Shown in pieces: positions 60,365-64,000 of a DNA stretch of 64,000 bases. Every line of letters begins with the position of its first letter. Within the stretch, counting starts at the first letter, position 1. The notes beneath the pieces are model-generated. The model saw nothing but the letters and a program-made list of their open reading frames with translations, was not told the origin of the DNA and ran no database searches. The DNA lies in assembly GCF_036226445.1 (NCBI RefSeq), contig NZ_CP108474.1:806001-870000 (forward strand). Reading direction: 5' to 3'. Both the position numbers and the translations under genes were made by a program. This stretch comes from Streptomyces sp. NBC_01255 (GTDB lineage: Bacteria; Actinomycetota; Actinomycetes; Streptomycetales; Streptomycetaceae).

Positions 60365-60387
60365 AACCTATCCCCGCCCACTGACAT
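60365..60387 (-). promoter_or_regulatory. PafBC-type DNA-damage promoter of the SWIM operon
   Basis: On the minus strand ATGTCAGTG (60387-60379), 8 bases, then TAGGTT (60370-60365). This matches the RecA-independent damage promoter TTGTCRGTG-N8-TANNNT at every fixed position but the first T. It ends 60 bp before the SWIM start codon. Confidence 0.7.
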
Positions 60388-60495
60388 TGATACTCGTAGC
60401 GGGTTCCGGGGGCCGTGGCTCTCCCACTGACTGACGCCCTGCTGGGCTGTCTTCGCGTTGTACCGTCCGGCCGCCGGGACCCGTTCTTCATGGCT

Positions 60496-60571
60496 CCGGC
60501 CAGGTGGAACATGACCTGATAGGAGCTTGGTCAGAAGCCCCATCAATGTCCTGTCTGCGCCACCTGGCCGG
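60496..60571 (+). ncRNA. Candidate bridge RNA in the IS110 left end
   Basis: CCGGCCAGGTGG (60496-60507) and its exact complement (60560-60571) enclose 52 bases; inside, TGACC/GGTCA (60512-60533) forms a second hairpin with a 12-base loop. IS110 elements express a structured RNA from this region that guides recombination. Position and folding fit; the exact ends are unknown. Confidence 0.5.
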
Positions 60572-60602
60572 TGTCACCTCCGGCTAGGAAGGCACCCCCA
60601 GC

Positions 60603-61817
60603 ATGACGTCAGCGGGCACGGTGGACATGGATCAGCAGTGGGTGTTCGGCGGCGTGGATTCTCATGCCGACACCATCCACGTCGCGGTCGTCACCGACAA
60701 CGGCGGTCACGTTGCCGACGCCGAGTTCCCCACCACCACGGCCGGATACACCGCGGCCCTCGCGTTCCTGGGCGCCCATGGGGACGTGATCGCGATCGGC
60801 GTGGAAGGCACCGCGTCCTACGGAACCGGCTTCACCCGCGCGGCCCGGGCCACCGGTTTGACCGTGGTCGAGGTCAACCGCCCCGACCGCGCCGAACGCC
60901 GCCGCAACGGCAAGTCCGACCCCATCGACGCCTACGCCGCCGCCCGCGCCGCACTGTCCGGACGCGCGTCCAGCGCGCCCAAGGACGACGCCGTCACCGG
61001 CATACGTGCCCTCCACAACGCCGCCCGGTCCACGGTCAAAGCCCGCACCGCCGCCATCAACCAGATCGGTCACATCCTGGTCAGTGCCCCCGACGCTATC
61101 CGCGACCGCTACCGGGCCCTACGCGGCAAGGTGCTGATCGACACCCTCGCCCGCCAGCGACCCCACGGGGACGCGGTCCATACTGCCGTCCTGACCGCCC
61201 TGAAGAGCCTGGCCAGGCGGGTCCAGGCCCTCACCGGCGAGCACGACGAGCTCACAGCCGCACTCGACGGCGTGGTCAGCACCCACAATCCGGGCCTGCG
61301 AGCTGCCTACGGCGTCGGTCCCGACACCGCGGCCCAGCTCCTGATCACCGCCGGCGGCAACCCCGACCGCCTCCGCACCGAGGCGTCCTTCGCCGCTCTA
61401 TGCGGCGTCGCACCCGTGCCGGCCTCCAGTGGCAAGACCAGCCGTCACCGCCTCTCCCGAGGCGGTGACCGGGCCGCCAACGCGGCCCTCTACCGCATAT
61501 CCCTCGTCCGCATGGCCAGCGACCGGCGCACACGCGAATACGTGGCACGGCAGACCGCGGCCGGCCGGACGAAGAAGGAGATCATCCGTCTCCTCAAGCG
61601 GGCCATCGCCCGCGAGGTGTTCCGCTACCTCACCACCACGGTCACCGTCCCCGACATCGCCGACCTACGACCTCTGCGGCGGTCCAAGAACATCACCCTC
61701 ACCACCGTGGCCGAGCACTTCGGCGTCTGGCCCGCCGTCATCTCCTGCGTCGAACGCGGCACCCGCCGCGACGACTACCTCGCAGGCGCCTACCGCGACT
61801 GGCTCATCGCAGCTTGA
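60603..61817 (+). CDS. IS110 family transposase
   Basis: 404 residues: N-terminal RuvC-like DEDD domain (GGVDSHADT, GVEGTASYG, KSDPIDAYAAA) and C-terminal transposase_20 domain with AYGVGPDTAAQLL, GVAPVPASSGKTSRHRLSRGGDRAANAAL in part, containing the catalytic Ser. Length and domains are complete, so it may be active. ATG 60603 follows AGGAAGG. Confidence 0.95.
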   Translation: MTSAGTVDMDQQWVFGGVDSHADTIHVAVVTDNGGHVADAEFPTTTAGYTAALAFLGAHGDVIAIGVEGTASYGTGFTRAARATGLTVVEVNRPDRAERRRNGKSDPIDAYAAARAALSGRASSAPKDDAVTGIRALHNAARSTVKARTAAINQIGHILVSAPDAIRDRYRALRGKVLIDTLARQRPHGDAVHTAVLTALKSLARRVQALTGEHDELTAALDGVVSTHNPGLRAAYGVGPDTAAQLLITAGGNPDRLRTEASFAALCGVAPVPASSGKTSRHRLSRGGDRAANAALYRISLVRMASDRRTREYVARQTAAGRTKKEIIRLLKRAIAREVFRYLTTTVTVPDIADLRPLRRSKNITLTTVAEHFGVWPAVISCVERGTRRDDYLAGAYRDWLIAA

Positions 61818-61834
61818 CCCTCTGACGCGGAGGT

Positions 61835-62086
61835 TCACTCATAGCCAGTGGCGGCCTGAAGCGCTTTCGCCAGGAAAGCCCAGTTCCCGCCTTCGGGGAG
61901 CTCTTGACCCACGTTCTGATACCAGCCCGGCGAGTCATGCATCCATGCCGCAAGGGCCTCAAGGAATCGATCGAGGGTCTGGTTCTCCCACTCGTCTCCC
62001 CTTCGGAGATAGTCCTCATGCAGTCCTCGAACAAAGGAGACCAGTTCGTCGCGGCTGCGGACTTCATCGTCGGGAATCAGTGACAT
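61835..62086 (-). CDS. DUF7660 family protein
   Basis: 83 residues: SLIPDDEVRSRDELVSFVRGL at the N-terminus and NWAFLAKALQAATGYE at the end. Small soluble protein, unknown function, common in actinomycetes and often near polymorphic-toxin-like loci. Its stop lies 17 bp from the IS110 transposase stop, so the IS inserted exactly beside it. ATG 62086. Confidence 0.75.
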   Translation of the reverse strand: MSLIPDDEVRSRDELVSFVRGLHEDYLRRGDEWENQTLDRFLEALAAWMHDSPGWYQNVGQELPEGGNWAFLAKALQAATGYE

Positions 62087-62175
62087 AGAGCGAACCTACC
62101 CTCCACCTCGTCCGCAGAGCGCTTGACGATCAATAGGAGCATCAACGGCCCGGGAGGGGCCTGGAGGTGGGTCGT

Positions 62176-62784
62176 TCACCACCAGTAGGCGGGGTACTTC
62201 GGTGCGCCGCGGCGGATGCGGGACGCGGTGAACGCGGTCAGCACGAGCAGGACGGTGGCGCCGAAGAGCAGCGGGACGAACCGGCCCGGCGCGGGCGACT
62301 GGAGCACGATGACGACGGCGGTCGCGCAGGCCGGCGAGTGCGGGGTCCGGGCCAGTGTCGTCAGGGCGAGGGCGACACCGGCGGCGACGGCGGCGGCCCA
62401 GGTGCTGCCGCCCGCCGCGGTCGCGACCGCGTATCCGGCGGCGGCCCCGAGCAGGTGGCCGACGACCACGCTGCGGGGCTGGGCCAGGGGGAGCGTGGGG
62501 GCGCAGTGCACCAGGGCGGCGCTGGCGGCCAGCGGCGGTATCAGTACCGGCTCGTGGATGGCGGCGCCGATCGCGACGAGTCCCAGCAGGGCGGCCGTCG
62601 CCGCGGTGACGCTGTGGAACGCGGCCGCGGGTGCGGGGCGGGCCGGAGCCCGGCCGGCGATCCTGGGCAGACGGAGGCGGGTGAGCGCTGCGGGGCCCTC
62701 GGAGCCCGTGGGGCCCTCGGAGTCCGTGGGGTCGACGGAGTCCGTGGGGTGGGTTTCGGTACGGGGGACGGCGTCGGTGCTCAT
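62176..62784 (-). CDS. HPP family membrane protein
   Basis: 202 residues. Disordered N-terminus (about 1-50) with an 18-bp repeat; then four to five helices (TAATAALLGLVAIGAAI; HLLGAAAGYAVATA; ALALTTLARTPHSP; FGATVLLVLTAFTA). The LIPPLAASAALVHCAPTLPLAQPR core resembles HPP proteins implicated in nitrite/anion transport. ATG 62784. Nothing else in 62087-62175; 62785-63002 has only promoters. Confidence 0.75.
   Translation of the reverse strand: MSTDAVPRTETHPTDSVDPTDSEGPTGSEGPAALTRLRLPRIAGRAPARPAPAAAFHSVTAATAALLGLVAIGAAIHEPVLIPPLAASAALVHCAPTLPLAQPRSVVVGHLLGAAAGYAVATAAGGSTWAAAVAAGVALALTTLARTPHSPACATAVVIVLQSPAPGRFVPLLFGATVLLVLTAFTASRIRRGAPKYPAYWW
62692..62745. repeat. 18-bp tandem repeat in the HPP gene N-terminus
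   Basis: Three units of about GGGGCCCTCGGAGYCCGT (62692-62709, 62710-62727, 62728-62745, the last diverged) encode TDSEGP-like repeats. Confidence 0.7.
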
Positions 62785-63002
62785 GTGATGCGGTGTTTCC
62801 GGGCAGGCGGCCGTGGGCCGGGCAGGACAGGGCAGGGGTCGAGGAGACGGTCGTACGGGACTCTGTGATCGACAGTCGGCCCGGTCATGCGCGTGATCCT
62901 GATGCGGCGGCGCAACCGATCACCACTCTAACCAGCGGTTTCGCACCGGAGGGGGTGGGGTCGACGCGGTGCCCTCCGCACATCCGGCGTAAAGTGGGGT
63001 GA

Positions 63003-63248
63003 ATGAACACACTCAGGTACGAGCTGGTGTTCTCCGACGGCACGGGCTCGGCCCGGGACGTCGTGATCGTGGAGCGCACCCTCTCCTCGGGGCCCGGTGG
63101 CCATCCGGTGTACGCCGACCCGACGGGCATCATCCGAGCGGAGATCAGCGACCGCGGCGAGGTGCGCGTCCTCGCCTCGGGCGGCCACCAGGAACCAGCC
63201 CAGAGCGTCGCGGCCCGCCCGCTCCCCGATGAGCCGGAAGAGCGTTGA
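63003..63248 (+). CDS. DUF6296 family protein
   Basis: 81 residues: RYELVFSDGTGSARDVVIVERT, GGHPVYADPTGIIRAEIS. Small soluble beta-rich protein of unknown function. ATG 63003 with GGGG before it. Followed by a very strong hairpin. Confidence 0.75.
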   Translation: MNTLRYELVFSDGTGSARDVVIVERTLSSGPGGHPVYADPTGIIRAEISDRGEVRVLASGGHQEPAQSVAARPLPDEPEER

Positions 63249-63254
63249 GAGCAC

Positions 63255-63290
63255 GGAGAACCCCCCGTCCACGGGGACGGGGGGTTCTCC
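63255..63290. terminator. 16-bp perfect hairpin with tetraloop
   Basis: Arms 63255-63270 and 63275-63290, 4-base loop. Lies between the DUF6296 gene and the convergent SnoaL-like gene; likely bidirectional. Confidence 0.85.
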
Positions 63291-63358
63291 TGGTTCCGGC
63301 CCCGCGGGGGATTCGGGGCCGGGGCAGGCGGGTGGGGGTCTGTGACGTCCGCGGGCGG

Positions 63359-63766
63359 CTACTTGGTCGGGAGCTCGTCCGCGAGGGGACGGTCGATCGC
63401 CATGATCCAGCGGTTGTCGCCGGTGCGCCGCATGACGTCGGTGCAGGTGCCCGTGATGATCTGGCGCCCGCCCTGCTCGTCGGCGACGTCGAGGCGGAAC
63501 TCGACGATCACCAGCGAGACGTCCCCGGCGACGTAGTTGTGCACGACCTTCGAGTCGAGCTTGGGGCCGGTCTTCAGCAGGTCGATGATGCCCTGCCGGC
63601 GCTCCGCGCCCGTCAGCGCACGGCCCGAGAGGTTCGAGATCGCGTCGTCGCGGTACAGCTGGTCGAAGATGGCTCCGTCGCCCGAGTTGAAGGCGTCGAT
63701 GAACGCCTGGTTCTGCTGCTCCACGTCGTCGGTGAGGACCAGGTTGTCGAGATCGGTGGTGGTCAT
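63359..63766 (-). CDS. SnoaL/NTF2-like protein
   Basis: 135 residues, NTF2-like fold: QNQAFIDAFNSGDGAIFDQL, ISNLSGRALTGAERRQGI and RWIMAIDRPLADELP. Soluble; binds or acts on an unknown small molecule, as in polyketide cyclase-like or ketosteroid-isomerase-like families. ATG 63766, TAG stop. Upstream gap 63767-63902 has no gene. Confidence 0.75.
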   Translation of the reverse strand: MTTTDLDNLVLTDDVEQQNQAFIDAFNSGDGAIFDQLYRDDAISNLSGRALTGAERRQGIIDLLKTGPKLDSKVVHNYVAGDVSLVIVEFRLDVADEQGGRQIITGTCTDVMRRTGDNRWIMAIDRPLADELPTK

Positions 63767-63902
63767 GGTGATGACTGCTCCCTCTTCGTTGGTGCCTTCT
63801 TTGGTGTTACCGGCTGAGACGGGGGGGCCGAGGGCACGCCGACCGTACGCGGCAGCGCCCCACCCCCCGTCCACCGCGGGGTAATCGCCGATTCGGCGCG
63901 GA

Positions 63903-64000
63903 TCACCCCTCGGTCATCGGTGCCGCCGGGAAGTAGCCGACCTCGGTGAAGAAGTCGACGTACCTGCCGAACAGTTCCTTGGTCACGGGCGGGCAGTGGA
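63903..64000 (-). CDS. Partial gene, C-terminal 31 residues only
   Basis: Open frame running out of the window: CPPVTKELFGRYVDFFTEVG then YFPAAPMTEG and TGA at 63903. Frame and codon use are normal, but the tail is too short to identify. The gene continues to the right. Confidence 0.55.
   Translation of the reverse strand, partial: HCPPVTKELFGRYVDFFTEVGYFPAAPMTEG

Larger units (their letters stand above)
60426..61834 (+). mobile_element. IS110-family insertion sequence (ends estimated)
   Basis: One transposase gene (60603-61817) with about 177 bp of non-coding left end and almost no right end. IS110 elements lack terminal inverted repeats; no flanking duplication could be found. Right limit set by the DUF7660 stop codon 17 bp after the transposase stop. 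Confidence 0.7.

Overview
The window is high-GC DNA (about 72 percent G+C by eye) with strong third-position GC bias, many GTG and TTG starts, GGAGG-type ribosome binding sites, four-base ATGA/GTGA stop-start overlaps and long GC-rich hairpins without U tracts between genes. With gluABCD, DUF6230/DUF6114 proteins and DasR-type operators, this points to a Streptomyces chromosome. No rRNA, tRNA, CRISPR array or prophage was seen. There is one insertion sequence (IS110 family) and one clear deletion scar.

Layout. 0-6 kb: an amino-sugar-type operon (GntR/LacI-like regulator, SIS-domain protein, PIG-L deacetylase), an S33 peptidase-like hydrolase and a secreted CBM-GH5 glycosidase. 6-15 kb: an osmoprotectant-type ABC transporter without its ATPase, a VOC protein, nadE, and two sulfite-oxidase-fold molybdoenzymes flanking a STAND ATPase regulator. 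15-22 kb: photolyase with an SDR/DUF2867 protein, then the glutamate transporter gluABCD. 22-37 kb: a hydrolase, a cyclic-nucleotide-binding protein, a TetR/DUF6230/DUF6114 envelope module, a fused carboxyltransferase, a DUF385-hemerythrin fusion, a nicotinamidase-like protein, a two-component pair, TrmO, an EntD-type PPTase, a beta-helix secreted protein and a DEAD-box helicase. 37-43 kb: cspA, an AI-2E-family protein, two pseudogenes fused by a deletion, and a Ser/Thr kinase carrying a GluB-like extracellular domain.

Two regions look like poorly described systems. (1) About 43.0-52.9 kb is a compact divergent gene cluster: Sfp-type PPTase, free-standing carrier protein and a class-II-synthetase-like amino acid:carrier-protein ligase on the minus strand; phytanoyl-CoA-type dioxygenase, DUF6271 (GT-A-like) protein, solo condensation domain, MFS exporter and ABC exporter on the plus strand. 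The shared 327-bp promoter region carries two near-consensus DasR operators. I infer a small aminoacyl-thioester pathway controlled by N-acetylglucosamine status. (2) About 52.9-60.4 kb is a tightly overlapping five-gene operon (SWIM zinc finger, DUF5691, VWA, MoxR ATPase, DUF5682). Its leader carries a match to the RecA-independent (PafBC-type) DNA-damage promoter, so I infer a damage-induced AAA/VWA machine.

Right of this operon lies the IS110 element with a 12-bp perfect inverted repeat in its left non-coding end, the kind of structure expected for a bridge RNA. The window ends with DUF7660, HPP-family, DUF6296 and SnoaL-like genes and the 3' tail of one unidentified gene.
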